Assembly: GCA_016293925.1 (NCBI GenBank)
Contig: JAEDCX010000007.1
Span: forward strand, 1 to 45,061
Source: Lachnospiraceae bacterium
GTDB taxonomy: Bacteria > Bacillota > Clostridia > Lachnospirales > Lachnospiraceae
Length of the DNA: 45,061 bases
Reading direction: 5' to 3'
This document shows, one piece after another, positions 1 to 8,360 of the stretch. Made by a program: the position numbers and the translations under genes. The notes under the pieces were generated by a model, which saw nothing but the letters and a program-made list of their open reading frames with translations, was not told the origin of the DNA and did no database searches. The first letter of the stretch is position 1. Every line of letters starts with the position of its first letter.

Positions 1-152
1 TCGTTGGACACACAATTGCTGTTCATGACGGAAGAAAGCATGTTCCGGTATATGTCACTGAAGATATGGTAGGACATAAGCTTGGCGAGTTCGTGGCTAC
101 AAGAACATACAGAGGCCACGGCAAAGACGAGAAGAAGTCAAAATCAAGATAA
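1..152 (+). CDS. rpsS: 30S ribosomal protein S19, C-terminal part
   Basis: The window opens inside this gene. Reading from base 3, the last 50 codons give an S19 tail (VGHTIAVHDGRKHVPVYVTE, then a conserved MVGHKLGEF and TRTYRGHG) ending in a TAA at 150-152. S19 binds the 16S rRNA 3' domain in the small-subunit head together with S13. It is followed after 16 nt by rplV, as in the S10 operon. The 5' end lies outside the window. Confidence 0.96.
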   Translation, partial: VGHTIAVHDGRKHVPVYVTEDMVGHKLGEFVATRTYRGHGKDEKKSKSR

Positions 153-168
153 GAAGGAGGACACATCC

Positions 169-555
169 ATGGCAAAAGGACATAGATCCCAGATCAAAAG
201 AGAGAGAAATGCGAACTGTGACAAGAGACCTTCCGCTAAATTATCAAACGCAAGAATCCCTGTACAGAAAGCATGCTTCGTTTTAGATGCCATCAGAGGC
301 AAGGATGTTCAGACTGCAGCTGCTATCTTAGAGTATAACCCGAGATATGCATCCGGCGTCATCAAGAAATTGTTAGCATCTGCTGTAGCAAATGCTGAAA
401 ATAATAACGGTATGAACAAAGATAATCTTTATATCGCAGAGTGTTATGCAAATAACGGCCCTATCATGAAGAGAGTCAGACCGAGAGCACAGGGTAGAGC
501 TTACAGAATCGAGAAGAGAATGAGCCATATTACCATCGTGCTTGACGAGAGATAA
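169..555 (+). CDS. rplV: 50S ribosomal protein L22
   Basis: The product is 128 aa and begins MAKGHRSQIKRERN. It carries the L22 hallmarks: a KxxxARIPVQKACFVLDAIRGK helix region and the basic C-terminal MKRVRPRAQGRAYRIEKR, which forms the loop lining the exit tunnel. The reading frame is open further upstream, into rpsS. The ATG at 169 is chosen because an AAGGAGG Shine-Dalgarno at 153-159 precedes it and the length then matches the family. Confidence 0.97.
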   Translation: MAKGHRSQIKRERNANCDKRPSAKLSNARIPVQKACFVLDAIRGKDVQTAAAILEYNPRYASGVIKKLLASAVANAENNNGMNKDNLYIAECYANNGPIMKRVRPRAQGRAYRIEKRMSHITIVLDER

Positions 556-575
556 GGAAAGGAGTCATATAATTT

Positions 576-1250
576 ATGGGACAGAAAGTTAATCCTCATG
601 GACTTAGAGTCGGAGTAATCAAAGACTGGGATTCCAAATGGTATGCTGACGCTGAGTTTGCAGATTATCTTGTGGAAGATTACAACATCAGAGAGTATTT
701 GAAGAAGAAGTTATATAGTGCCGGAGTTGCCAAGATCGAGATCGAAAGAGCAGCTGACAAGGTTAAGGTTACTGTTTTCACAGCAAAACCCGGCGTTGTT
801 ATCGGTAAGGGCGGTCAGGAGATCGAGATCACCAAGGGCGAACTTGCCAAGATGACAGGCAAGAACGTTCTCATTGATATCAAGGAGATCAAGAGACCGG
901 ACAGAGATGCACAGCTGGTTGCAGAGAATGTTGCTCAGCAGCTGGAGAATCGTGTATCCTTCAGAAGAGCAATGAAATCCTGCATGTCCAGAACCATGAA
1001 GGCAGGCGCACTTGGTATCAAGGCTTCCTGTGCAGGACGTCTGGGCGGTGCTGATATGGCTCGTACAGAGACATACAGCGAGGGTACCATTCCTCTTCAG
1101 ACATTGAGAGCAGATATTGATTATGGATTCGCTGAAGCAGATACAACCTACGGCAAGATTGGTGTTAAGGTTTGGATCTACAAGGGCGAGGTACTTCCTA
1201 CAAAAGCAAATAGTGAAGGGAAGGCTTCACAGGAAGGGAGCGATAAATAA
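576..1250 (+). CDS. rpsC: 30S ribosomal protein S3
   Basis: The 224-aa product starts MGQKVNPHGLRVG, the standard S3 N terminus. A KH RNA-binding domain is visible around residues 60-110 with the GKGG loop (VVIGKGGQEI). The C-terminal domain contains the conserved AGRLGGADMARTE stretch. S3 sits at the mRNA entry of the 30S subunit. The stop codon abuts the rplP start (0 nt gap), so translational coupling is likely. Confidence 0.98.
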   Translation: MGQKVNPHGLRVGVIKDWDSKWYADAEFADYLVEDYNIREYLKKKLYSAGVAKIEIERAADKVKVTVFTAKPGVVIGKGGQEIEITKGELAKMTGKNVLIDIKEIKRPDRDAQLVAENVAQQLENRVSFRRAMKSCMSRTMKAGALGIKASCAGRLGGADMARTETYSEGTIPLQTLRADIDYGFAEADTTYGKIGVKVWIYKGEVLPTKANSEGKASQEGSDK

Positions 1251-1691
1251 ATGTTAATGCCTAAAAGAGTAAAGCGTCGTAAACAGTTCCGTGGTACGAT
1301 GGCAGGAAAATGTTCACGTGGTAATACAATCAGTTACGGTGAGTTCGGTCTTGTGGCTACAGAGCCTTGCTGGATCAAGTCCAATCAGATCGAAGCAGCC
1401 CGTATTGCAATGACACGTTATATCAAGCGTGGCGGTAAAGTCTGGATCAAGATTTTCCCGGATAAACCGGTAACAGCGAAACCGGCTGAAACTCGTATGG
1501 GTTCCGGTAAGGGTACTCTTGAGTATTGGGTAGCAGTAGTTAAGCCAGGACGCGTAATGTTCGAAATCGCAGGTGTTACAGAAGAGGTTGCGAGAGAAGC
1601 TCTGCGTCTTGCATCACATAAGCTTCCTTGCAAATGTAAGATCGTTGCAAAAGCTGACTTGGAAGGCGGTGCATCAAATGAAAACGAATAA
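1251..1691 (+). CDS. rplP: 50S ribosomal protein L16
   Basis: The 146-aa protein begins MLMPKRVKRRKQFRG, the canonical L16 start, and has the conserved TRYIKRGGKVWIKIFPDKPVT core and GSGKG motif. L16 organises the 23S rRNA near the A-site tRNA elbow. The gene follows rpsC without a gap, and its last 14 bases overlap the start of rpmC, which starts in another frame at 1678. Confidence 0.98.
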   Translation: MLMPKRVKRRKQFRGTMAGKCSRGNTISYGEFGLVATEPCWIKSNQIEAARIAMTRYIKRGGKVWIKIFPDKPVTAKPAETRMGSGKGTLEYWVAVVKPGRVMFEIAGVTEEVAREALRLASHKLPCKCKIVAKADLEGGASNENE

Positions 1692-1884
1692 ATATGTAGA
1701 AGATTTGAAAGCAAAATCAGCTGCAGAATTAGCAGAAGAATTGGTAGCTGCTAAGAAAGAGCTTTTCAATTTGAGATTCCAGAATGCGACAAATCAGTTA
1801 GATAATACTGCAAGAATTAAGGATGTTAGAAGAAACATTGCCAGAATTCAGACAGTCATCACAGAGAAGGCGAAAGAGGCTTAA
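1678..1884 (+). CDS. rpmC: 50S ribosomal protein L29
   Basis: The 68-aa product starts MKTNKYVEDLKAKSAAELAE and contains the L29 signature ELFNLRFQ...TNQLDNTARIKDVRRNIARIQT, an all-helical hairpin at the tunnel exit. A longer in-frame ORF runs back to 1573 inside rplP, but the ATG at 1678 gives the family length. It overlaps the end of rplP by 14 nt, indicating coupled translation. Confidence 0.96.
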   Translation: MKTNKYVEDLKAKSAAELAEELVAAKKELFNLRFQNATNQLDNTARIKDVRRNIARIQTVITEKAKEA

Positions 1885-1910
1885 TTGATTTGGGAAAGGA
1901 GAATCAAAAA

Positions 1911-2165
1911 GTGGAAAGAAATTTAAGAAAAACACGTGTTGGCAAGGTTGTCAGCAATAAAATGGAGAAAACCATCGTTGTTGCAGTTGTAGATAATGTA
2001 AAGCATCCGCTTTACAACAAGATCGTTAAGAGAACTTACAAATTAAAGGCTCATGATGAGAACAATGAGTGCAACATCGGAGATACCGTAAAGGTTATGG
2101 AGACAAGACCACTCTCAAAGGATAAGAGATGGAGACTTGTTGAGATCGTTGAGAGAGCAAAATAA
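1911..2165 (+). CDS. rpsQ: 30S ribosomal protein S17
   Basis: Read from the GTG at 1911 the product is 84 aa, starting (V)ERNLRKTRVGKVVSNKMEK, the usual S17 N terminus. It continues through the OB-fold with VKHPLYNKIVKRTYKLKAHD and the ETRPLSKDKRWRLVE motif. An upstream TTG at 1890 is in frame, but an AAAGGAG lies at 1895-1901, 9 nt before the GTG, so the GTG start is preferred. S17 is a primary 16S rRNA binder. Confidence 0.95.
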   Translation: MERNLRKTRVGKVVSNKMEKTIVVAVVDNVKHPLYNKIVKRTYKLKAHDENNECNIGDTVKVMETRPLSKDKRWRLVEIVERAK

Positions 2166-2234
2166 TTGAGTGACAAAAACGCCACCTCTGAGATCGGACA
2201 GATCCTACGTGGTAGTTTGGAAGGAGAATGAAGC

Positions 2235-2603
2235 ATGGTTCAGCAAGAAACAAGACTTAAAGTTGCTGATAACACAGGTGCTAAGGAGATCCTTTGCATC
2301 AGAGTTATGGGCGGCTCTACCAGAAGATATGCCAACATCGGTGATGTTATTGTTGCTTCCGTTAAAGATGCAACACCAGGTGGTGTTGTAAAGAAGGGTG
2401 ATGTAGTAAAGGCTGTTGTTGTTCGTAGCGTAAAAGGCGCACGCCGGAAAGACGGATCCTATATCAAGTTCGATGAGAATGCTGCTGTTATCATCAAGGA
2501 TGACAAAACTCCAAAAGGAACACGTATTTTTGGACCAGTAGCAAGAGAGCTTCGTGAGAAACAGTTTATGAAGATTGTTTCCTTAGCTCCCGAAGTATTA
2601 TAG
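2235..2603 (+). CDS. rplN: 50S ribosomal protein L14
   Basis: The 122-aa product is a full-length L14 with MVQQETRLKVADNTGAKE at the start and the conserved KKGDVVKAVVVRS and RDGSYI-like (KDGSYIKFDENA) motifs, ending in FMKIVSLAPEVL. L14 sits at the subunit interface. The 69-nt gap after rpsQ holds an AAGGAG ribosome-binding site just before the ATG and no obvious additional gene. Confidence 0.98.
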   Translation: MVQQETRLKVADNTGAKEILCIRVMGGSTRRYANIGDVIVASVKDATPGGVVKKGDVVKAVVVRSVKGARRKDGSYIKFDENAAVIIKDDKTPKGTRIFGPVARELREKQFMKIVSLAPEVL

Positions 2604-2613
2604 GAGGTACAGC

Positions 2614-2925
2614 ATGGCTACAATGAAAATCAAAAAAGGTGATACCGTTAAGATTATCGCCGGCAAAGACAAAGATAAAGAAGGCAAGGTTCTCTCTGTA
2701 GATCAGAAGAACAGCAAAGTTGTTGTTGAGGGAATTAACATGGTTTCCAAACATTCCAAGCCTTCAGCAGCAAACCAGAATGGTGGAATTATTCAGAAGG
2801 AAGCACCTATTGATGCGTCCAACGTAATGTATGTTCATAAGGGAAAAGCTACGAGAGTAGGTTTCTCCGTAGAGAACGGGAAAAAAGTACGTGTAGCAAA
2901 ATCAACAGGTGAAGTAATCGATTAA
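2614..2925 (+). CDS. rplX: 50S ribosomal protein L24
   Basis: The 103-aa product has an N-terminal KOW motif (IKKGDTVKIIAGKDKDKEGK, residues ~5-25) and the L24 motif VVVEGINMVSKHSKPS, followed by the conserved GGIIQKEAPIDASNV segment. L24 initiates 50S assembly by binding the 5' end of 23S rRNA. It starts 10 nt after rplN with AGGAGG before the ATG. Confidence 0.98.
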   Translation: MATMKIKKGDTVKIIAGKDKDKEGKVLSVDQKNSKVVVEGINMVSKHSKPSAANQNGGIIQKEAPIDASNVMYVHKGKATRVGFSVENGKKVRVAKSTGEVID

Positions 2926-2949
2926 TTCTAAGGAAGGAGGTCTAAAAGA

Positions 2950-3489
2950 GTGAGTAGACTTAAAGATATGTATAAAGAACAGATCGTAGACGCTATGATC
3001 AAAAAGTTTGGATATAAAAATGTCATGGAAGTTCCGAAGCTTGACAAAATCGTCGTAAACATGGGCGTTGGCGAAGCAAAGGACAATGCCAAGACACTTG
3101 AGACTGCTGTAGCAGAACTTGAGACAATTACAGGTCAGAAGGCTGTTACAACAAAAGCTCAGAAGGCCATTGCTAACTTCAAGATCAGAGAAGGCATGCC
3201 CATCGGATGTAAAGTTACTCTCCGTGGCGAAAAAATGTATGAGTTCCTGGATCGTCTTGTAAACTTAGCATTACCTCGTGTACGTGACTTTAGAGGTGTA
3301 AATCCTAACGCATTTGATGGAAGAGGTAACTATGCGCTTGGTATCAAAGAGCAGATCATCTTCCCTGAGATCGAATACGATAAGATCGATAAAGTAAGAG
3401 GTATGGACGTTATTTTCGTAACAACAGCTAAGACAGATGAAGAGGCGCGTGAACTGTTAAGACTGTTCAACATGCCATTCGCGAAATAA
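2950..3489 (+). CDS. rplE: 50S ribosomal protein L5
   Basis: The 179-aa product starts with GTG (MSRLKDMYKEQIVDAMIKKF) behind AAGGAGG at 2934-2940. It has the L5 motifs KIVVNMGVGEAKDN, ITGQKAVTTKAQKAIANFKIREGMPIGCKVTLRG, and RDFRGVNPNAFDGRGNYALGI. L5 binds 5S rRNA in the central protuberance and contacts the P-site tRNA. Gene order L24-L5-S14-S8 is that of the spc operon. Confidence 0.98.
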   Translation: MSRLKDMYKEQIVDAMIKKFGYKNVMEVPKLDKIVVNMGVGEAKDNAKTLETAVAELETITGQKAVTTKAQKAIANFKIREGMPIGCKVTLRGEKMYEFLDRLVNLALPRVRDFRGVNPNAFDGRGNYALGIKEQIIFPEIEYDKIDKVRGMDVIFVTTAKTDEEARELLRLFNMPFAK

Positions 3490-3503
3490 TAGGAGGTAAA
3501 TTC

Positions 3504-3689
3504 ATGGCTAAGAAGTCAATGAAATTGAAACAGCAGCGTACACCGAAGTTTTCCACACAGGAATACAGTCGCTGTAAGATCTGTGGTCGTCCACATGCTT
3601 ATTTAAGAAAATACGGAATCTGCAGAATTTGCTTCCGTGAATTAGCATACAAAGGTCAAATCCCAGGCGTTAAGAAAGCAAGCTGGTAA
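3504..3689 (+). CDS. rpsN: 30S ribosomal protein S14, zinc-binding type
   Basis: At 61 aa this is the short S14 (type Z) with the zinc ribbon intact: C24-x2-C27 and C40-x2-C43 (CKIC...CRIC). It carries the expected C-terminal LAYKGQIPGVKKASW. The zinc form is normal for the spc-operon copy in Firmicutes. No zinc-free paralogue is in this window. An AGGAGG precedes the ATG. Confidence 0.98.
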   Translation: MAKKSMKLKQQRTPKFSTQEYSRCKICGRPHAYLRKYGICRICFRELAYKGQIPGVKKASW

Positions 3690-3706
3690 GAAGGAGGCAA
3701 ACAAAA

Positions 3707-4108
3707 ATGACAATGAGCGATCCTATTGCAGATATGCTTACAAGAATCCGTAATGCAAATACTGCAAAGCATGACACAGTAGATGTACCATCATCCAAGA
3801 TGAAACTTGCTATCGCAGGAATTCTTCTGGACGAAGGATATATTAAAAAGTATGACATTATCGAAGATGGCAACTTCAAGACAATCCGCATCACACTGAA
3901 GTATGGTGCAGATAAGAACGAGAAGATCATCTCCGGTATCAAGAGAATCTCCAAACCGGGTCTTCGTGTTTACGCAAGCAAGGAAGAGCTTCCGAGAGTA
4001 CTGGGAGGACTTGGTATTGCTATTATCTCTACAAACCAGGGCGTTATTACAGATAAGAAAGCAAGAGAGTTGAACGTTGGCGGCGAAGTGTTAGCGTTTG
4101 TTTGGTAA
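3707..4108 (+). CDS. rpsH: 30S ribosomal protein S8
   Basis: The 133-aa product has the S8 start (M)SDPIADMLTRIRNANTAKH and the C-terminal RVYASKEELPRVLGGLGIAI plus GEVLAFVW signature. In-frame ATGs at 3707 and 3713 are both possible; the first is 9 nt after an AAGGAGG. S8 is a 16S central-domain binder and, in enterobacteria, the spc-operon autorepressor. No equivalent regulatory site was recognised here. Confidence 0.98.
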   Translation: MTMSDPIADMLTRIRNANTAKHDTVDVPSSKMKLAIAGILLDEGYIKKYDIIEDGNFKTIRITLKYGADKNEKIISGIKRISKPGLRVYASKEELPRVLGGLGIAIISTNQGVITDKKARELNVGGEVLAFVW

Positions 4109-4147
4109 GATAACTATTAATCTGACTATTATACAGGAGGTACGGGC

Positions 4148-4690
4148 ATGTCACGTATAGGAAGAATGCCAATCGCAATTCCGGCCGGTGTTACCGTCGA
4201 GGTTGCAGAAAATAATAAAGTGACTGTAAAGGGACCAAAGGGTACTTTGGAAAGAGTATTACCGGCTGAGATGGAAATCAAGGTTGAAGGTGCCGAGATT
4301 ACAGTAAGCAGACCGAATGATCTCAAGAAGATGAAATCATTACATGGTCTTACAAGAACATTGATTAACAACATGGTAGTCGGTGTTACTGCCGGATATG
4401 AGAAGAAACTTGAGGTTAACGGTGTTGGTTACAAGGCTGCAAAAGCAGGTAAAGTATTAACATTATCTCTTGGTTACTCTCATCCTGTAGAGATGACGGA
4501 TCCGGAAGGTATCGAGACTGTTCTCGATGGCCAGAACATCATCATCGTTAAGGGTATTGATAAAGAAAAAGTTGGCCAATTCGCAGCTGAGATCAGAGAC
4601 AAGAGAAGACCTGAACCTTACAAGGGCAAGGGTATCAAGTATGCTGATGAGACAATCAGACGTAAAGTTGGTAAGACTGGTAAGAAATAA
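4148..4690 (+). CDS. rplF: 50S ribosomal protein L6
   Basis: The 180-aa product starts MSRIGRMPIAIPAGVTVEV, with two similar L6 domains (~1-80 and ~81-180). It ends in the conserved RRPEPYKGKGIKYADETIRRKVGKTGKK. L6 lies near the factor-binding site of the 50S subunit. AGGAGG sits at 4136-4141, just before the ATG. Confidence 0.98.
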   Translation: MSRIGRMPIAIPAGVTVEVAENNKVTVKGPKGTLERVLPAEMEIKVEGAEITVSRPNDLKKMKSLHGLTRTLINNMVVGVTAGYEKKLEVNGVGYKAAKAGKVLTLSLGYSHPVEMTDPEGIETVLDGQNIIIVKGIDKEKVGQFAAEIRDKRRPEPYKGKGIKYADETIRRKVGKTGKK

Positions 4691-4707
4691 ATAAGGAGAG
4701 TAGAAAA

Positions 4708-5088
4708 ATGGTTAGTAAAGAATCAAGACAGAATGTCCGTGTGAAAAAACATGATAGAATGCGTAACCGTTTTAAGGGCGGAATCAGCGGAACTGCTGAG
4801 AGACCACGTCTGGCTGTATTCAGAAGCAACAATCATATGTATGCTCAAATTATTGATGATACAGTCGGAAAGACTCTTATTTCTGCATCCACACTGGAGA
4901 AGAGTGTGAGCGGAGAGTTAGAGAAAACCAACAACGTTGATGCAGCAGCATATCTTGGCAAGGTGATCGCTGAGAGAGCTTTAGAAAAAGATATTAAAAC
5001 TGTGGTATTCGACAGAGGTGGTTTCCTCTATGCAGGCAAAATTGCAGCTTTGGCTGAGGCAGCTCGTGAAGCTGGCCTGGAATTCTAG
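4708..5088 (+). CDS. rplR: 50S ribosomal protein L18
   Basis: The 126-aa product has a basic N terminus (ESRQNVRVKKHDRMRNRFKG), the RPRLAVFRSNNHMYAQIIDD motif and the VVFDRGGFLYAGKIAALAEAAREAGLEF C-terminal signature. L18 binds 5S rRNA with L5. AAGGAGAG precedes the ATG after rplF. Confidence 0.98.
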   Translation: MVSKESRQNVRVKKHDRMRNRFKGGISGTAERPRLAVFRSNNHMYAQIIDDTVGKTLISASTLEKSVSGELEKTNNVDAAAYLGKVIAERALEKDIKTVVFDRGGFLYAGKIAALAEAAREAGLEF

Positions 5089-5105
5089 GAGGAAGGAGAA
5101 CACAT

Positions 5106-5615
5106 ATGAAGCGTACAATTATTGATCCAAGTCAGTTGGAGTTAACAGAGAGCATCGTTGCGATCAAACGTGTAACCAAGGTAGTTAAGGGTGGACGTCA
5201 TATGAGATTTTCCGTACTCGTTGTAGTTGGCGACGGTAACGGACATGTAGGCGCAGGCCTTGGAAAAGCGTCTGAGATTCCTGAAGCAGTTCGTAAGGCA
5301 AAGGAAGATGCAACCAAGAAGCTGATCGAGGTTCCGATTGATGAGAATAACTCAATCACACATGATATCTTTGGAGAATTCGGTTCTGCAACAGTTCTCT
5401 TAAAGAAATCCCCGGAAGGTACCGGTATCATCGCCGGCGGTCCTGCTCGTAAGGTTTGCGAGCTCGCAGGTATCAAGAATATCCGTACCAAATCTCTGGG
5501 AACCAACAATAAACAGAACGTAGTACTTGCCACAATTGCCGGTCTGGCTCAGTTGAAGACACCGGAAGAAGTTGCTAAGAATCGTGGTAAATCCGTTGAT
5601 GAGATCAGAGCATAA
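5106..5615 (+). CDS. rpsE: 30S ribosomal protein S5
   Basis: The 169-aa product contains the N-terminal dsRBD-like fold with VVKGGRHMRFSVLVVVGDGNGHVGAGLGKASEIPEAVRKA. The C-terminal ribosomal-fold motif is ILLKKSPEGTGIIAGGPARKVCELAGI-like (VLLKKSPEGTGIIAGG). S5 shapes the mRNA entry channel and decoding fidelity. It follows rplR by 17 nt, behind a GGAGGAAGGAG ribosome-binding site. Confidence 0.98.
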   Translation: MKRTIIDPSQLELTESIVAIKRVTKVVKGGRHMRFSVLVVVGDGNGHVGAGLGKASEIPEAVRKAKEDATKKLIEVPIDENNSITHDIFGEFGSATVLLKKSPEGTGIIAGGPARKVCELAGIKNIRTKSLGTNNKQNVVLATIAGLAQLKTPEEVAKNRGKSVDEIRA

Positions 5616-5628
5616 GGAGGGCACCAGA

Positions 5629-5814
5629 ATGGCAGAGAAAATGTTAAAGATTGAACTTGTAAAGTCTACAATCGGTGCTGTTCCCAAGCATAAGTTAACT
5701 GTAGCTGCTCTTGGTTTGAAGAAACTGCACAGCACAGTGACATTGCCTGATAATGCAGCAACAAGAGGCATGATTCAGCAGGTAGGCTATTTACTGAAAG
5801 TAGAAGAAGCATAA
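5629..5814 (+). CDS. rpmD: 50S ribosomal protein L30
   Basis: The 61-aa product (MAEKMLKIELVKSTIGAVPKH, ending in RGMIQQVGYLLKVEEA) matches the short bacterial L30. The frame is open back to 5572, but the ATG at 5629 has AAGGAGG upstream (5614-5620) and gives the family length. It lies between rpsE and rplO, as in other spc operons. Confidence 0.96.
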   Translation: MAEKMLKIELVKSTIGAVPKHKLTVAALGLKKLHSTVTLPDNAATRGMIQQVGYLLKVEEA

Positions 5815-5830
5815 TAAAGGAGGTGTCAGC

Positions 5831-6271
5831 ATGGAATTATCCAATTTACAACCAGCAGAAGGTTCTAAGCACAGTGATAATTTTAGAAGAGGTCGTGGAC
5901 ACGGTTCAGGCAATGGCAAGACAGCCGGTAAGGGACACAAAGGTCAGAAAGCTCGTTCCGGAGCAACAAGACCCGGTTTCGAAGGTGGTCAGATGCCTTT
6001 ATACAGACGTCTTCCGAAGAGAGGTTTCAAGAACAGAAACACTCTGGAGATCGTCAGCATCAACGTTAGTGTTCTTGAGAAGTTCGAAAACGGTGCAACC
6101 GTGGATGTGGATGCACTTGTTCAGAGCGGTGTAATAAGCAATCCCAAAGATGGAGTAAAGATCCTCGGAAATGGAGAATTAACCAAGAAGCTTACGGTTA
6201 AAGCGAATGCATTCTCAGCAGCAGCAAAAGAGAAGATCGAAGCGGTTGGTGGAACAGCAGAGGTGATTTAA
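5831..6271 (+). CDS. rplO: 50S ribosomal protein L15
   Basis: The 146-aa product has the glycine-rich basic N terminus of L15 (RRGRGHGSGNGKTAGKGHKG, GFEGGQMPLYRRLPKRGF) that threads into 23S rRNA, and a C-terminal globular domain. The stop codon overlaps the secY start (TAATG at 6269-6273), so translation of secY is probably coupled to rplO. Confidence 0.98.
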   Translation: MELSNLQPAEGSKHSDNFRRGRGHGSGNGKTAGKGHKGQKARSGATRPGFEGGQMPLYRRLPKRGFKNRNTLEIVSINVSVLEKFENGATVDVDALVQSGVISNPKDGVKILGNGELTKKLTVKANAFSAAAKEKIEAVGGTAEVI

Positions 6272-7581
6272 TGTTTAAAACACTTCGGAATGCATTTAAG
6301 ATTAAAGAAATCAGATCAAAAATCCTGTTTACACTGGCAATGCTGGTTGTGGTCCGTATCGGATCACAGCTGCCGGTGCCGGGATTTAAGGCTGATGTGA
6401 TTCAAGATGTCATGAAGAATCTTCTCGGTGAGAGCTTCAGCTTTTTGGATGCATTTACCGGTGGTTCTCTTATGACGATGTCAGTGTTTGCGTTGAATAT
6501 CACACCATATATTACATCCTCCATTATCATGCAGCTGCTCACCATTGCAATTCCCAAACTGGAAGAGATGCAGCGTGACGGAGAGGACGGACGTAAGAAG
6601 ATTGCTTCCATCACCAGATATGTAACCGTTGTTCTTGCTCTTTTGGAGTCCTCAGCAATGGCATGGACCTTCGGAGCCAGCGGTTATTATGAGGTAGATG
6701 CACCGATCACTTACATTATGGTAGTTGCCACATTGACAGCAGGTTCTGCGGTGATCATGTGGATCGGTGAGCGGATTACGGAAAAGGGTATTGGCAACGG
6801 TATCTCAATCGTATTGGTCATCAACATTATCAGCAGAATACCGGCAGATTTTGCAGCTCTGTATGAGCAGTTCATCAAGGGCAGCAAGACAATTGCAATG
6901 GGTGTTCTGTCAGCAGTGATTATCCTTGCGGTCGTTCTGGCCATGGTTGTTATCACAGTCATCCTGAACGGTGGCGTACGTAAGATTCCTGTACAGTATG
7001 CACAGAAAATGCAGGGAAGAAGAATGGTGGGCGGTCAGGCTTCCAACATTCCGTTGAAGGTCAATACGGCAGGCGTTATGCCTATCATCTTTGCATCCTC
7101 GATTCTGCAGTTCCCCATTGTATTGAACGGATTCTTCCATTGGTGGGATGAGGGAGCATTGGTATTGAGAATGCTGAATCAGAATAACTGGTGTAATCCG
7201 GCAATGCCGGAATGTATGGTTGGTCTGGTTGTATATGTAATTCTGGTAATCTTTTTTGCATATTTCTACACAGCAATCACATTCAATCCGATGGAGATTG
7301 CCAACAATATGAAGAAGCAGAGTGGTCTCATTCCGGGTATTCGTCCGGGAAAACCTACCAGCGATTATCTGAAGAGTGTATTGAATTCAGTGATCTTTAT
7401 CGGTGCAGTCGGTCTGATCATTATTGCAGTGGTTCCGTTCATCTTTAACGGTCTGTTCAGTGCAAATGTTTCCTTTGGCGGAACGTCACTGATCATTATC
7501 GTAAGTGTTGTTCTGGAAACCATGAAACAGATCGAGTCACAGATGTTGGTACGTAACTACAAAGGCTTTTTAAATGATTAA
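6271..7581 (+). CDS. secY: Protein translocase subunit SecY
   Basis: The 436-aa polytopic membrane protein is the central pore of the SecYEG translocon. Ten hydrophobic segments can be read. SecY signatures include the PVPG plug-region motif near residue 30 (GSQLPVPGFKAD), the ALNITPYITSSIIMQLL segment of TM2, GERITEKGIGNGIS, and RRMVGGQASNIPLKVNTAGVMPIIFA. The start overlaps the rplO stop. secE and secG are not in this window. A hairpin follows the gene before adk. Confidence 0.98.
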   Translation: MFKTLRNAFKIKEIRSKILFTLAMLVVVRIGSQLPVPGFKADVIQDVMKNLLGESFSFLDAFTGGSLMTMSVFALNITPYITSSIIMQLLTIAIPKLEEMQRDGEDGRKKIASITRYVTVVLALLESSAMAWTFGASGYYEVDAPITYIMVVATLTAGSAVIMWIGERITEKGIGNGISIVLVINIISRIPADFAALYEQFIKGSKTIAMGVLSAVIILAVVLAMVVITVILNGGVRKIPVQYAQKMQGRRMVGGQASNIPLKVNTAGVMPIIFASSILQFPIVLNGFFHWWDEGALVLRMLNQNNWCNPAMPECMVGLVVYVILVIFFAYFYTAITFNPMEIANNMKKQSGLIPGIRPGKPTSDYLKSVLNSVIFIGAVGLIIIAVVPFIFNGLFSANVSFGGTSLIIIVSVVLETMKQIESQMLVRNYKGFLND

Positions 7582-7591
7582 TCATTGATGT

Positions 7592-7651
7592 ATAACAGCG
7601 TCTGGGACAGGAAGCATTTCTTGTCCCTTGACGTCTGTTATTGCTCTTTTT
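7592..7651 (+). terminator. Hairpin with T-tract between secY and adk (attenuator or partial terminator)
   Basis: An imperfect ~22-bp stem is formed by ATAACAGCGTCTGGGACAGG and the complementary arm ending at 7641 (TTCTTGTCCC ... CTGTTAT). It has a short GCAT loop and is followed by CTCTTTTT at 7644-7651. This is a terminator shape, yet adk starts only 28 nt later with no strong promoter seen in between. It may lower rather than stop readthrough. Confidence 0.65.
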
Positions 7652-7678
7652 ACTACAACAGAAGGAAGTATATAGAAT

Positions 7679-8320
7679 ATGAAGATTATTATGTTAGGCG
7701 CACCGGGCGCGGGGAAAGGAACACAGGCGAAGATGATCGCCGATAAATACGGCGTTCCGCATGTTTCCACAGGTGATATTTTCAGAGCCAATATCAAGAA
7801 CGGTACAGAACTTGGTATGGAAGCCAAGAAATATATGGATCAGGGTCTCCTGGTGCCGGATGAACTTACCGTTAAGATTCTGTTAGACAGAGTGGCACAG
7901 GAGGATTGCCGGAACGGCTATGTTCTGGATGGTTTTCCGAGAACCATTCCGCAGGCAGAAGTGCTGGATAAGGCGTTGTCTGATCTGGGTGACAAGATTG
8001 ATTATGCGATTGATGTGGATGTTCCGGATGAGAATATCATACAGAGAATGTCCGGCAGACGTGCCTGCATTGCCTGTGGTGCAACCTATCATATTGAGCA
8101 TGTTCCTCCGAAAACGGAAGGGATCTGCGATAGATGCGGCAAGGAACTGGTATTGAGAGACGATGATAAGCCGGAAACCGTCAAGAATCGTCTGGATGTA
8201 TATCACAAACAGACACAGCCGTTGATTGAATTCTACACAGGAAAAGGGATCCTGAAATCTGTTGACGGAACGCAGGATATGAAAGATGTATTTGCATCAA
8301 TCTGTAAGATCCTTGGGTAA
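7679..8320 (+). CDS. adk: Adenylate kinase
   Basis: The 213-aa enzyme interconverts ATP + AMP and 2 ADP in the cytoplasm. The P-loop GAPGAGKGT is at residues 7-15, the AMP-binding DGFPRT at 84-89, and the LID domain carries four cysteines (C130, C133, C150, C153), the zinc-binding form common in Gram-positives. Position between secY and map is the conserved Firmicutes order. The 97-nt gap after secY contains a terminator-like hairpin. Confidence 0.98.
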   Translation: MKIIMLGAPGAGKGTQAKMIADKYGVPHVSTGDIFRANIKNGTELGMEAKKYMDQGLLVPDELTVKILLDRVAQEDCRNGYVLDGFPRTIPQAEVLDKALSDLGDKIDYAIDVDVPDENIIQRMSGRRACIACGATYHIEHVPPKTEGICDRCGKELVLRDDDKPETVKNRLDVYHKQTQPLIEFYTGKGILKSVDGTQDMKDVFASICKILG

Positions 8321-8360
8321 GCTCAGGGTGGATTGAAGCGGTACGACAGAGGGTATAAGC

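Noticed and set aside
1573..1677. Longer N-terminus for L29
   Set aside because: The frame is open within rplP, but the ATG at 1678 gives the family length and conserved N-terminus.
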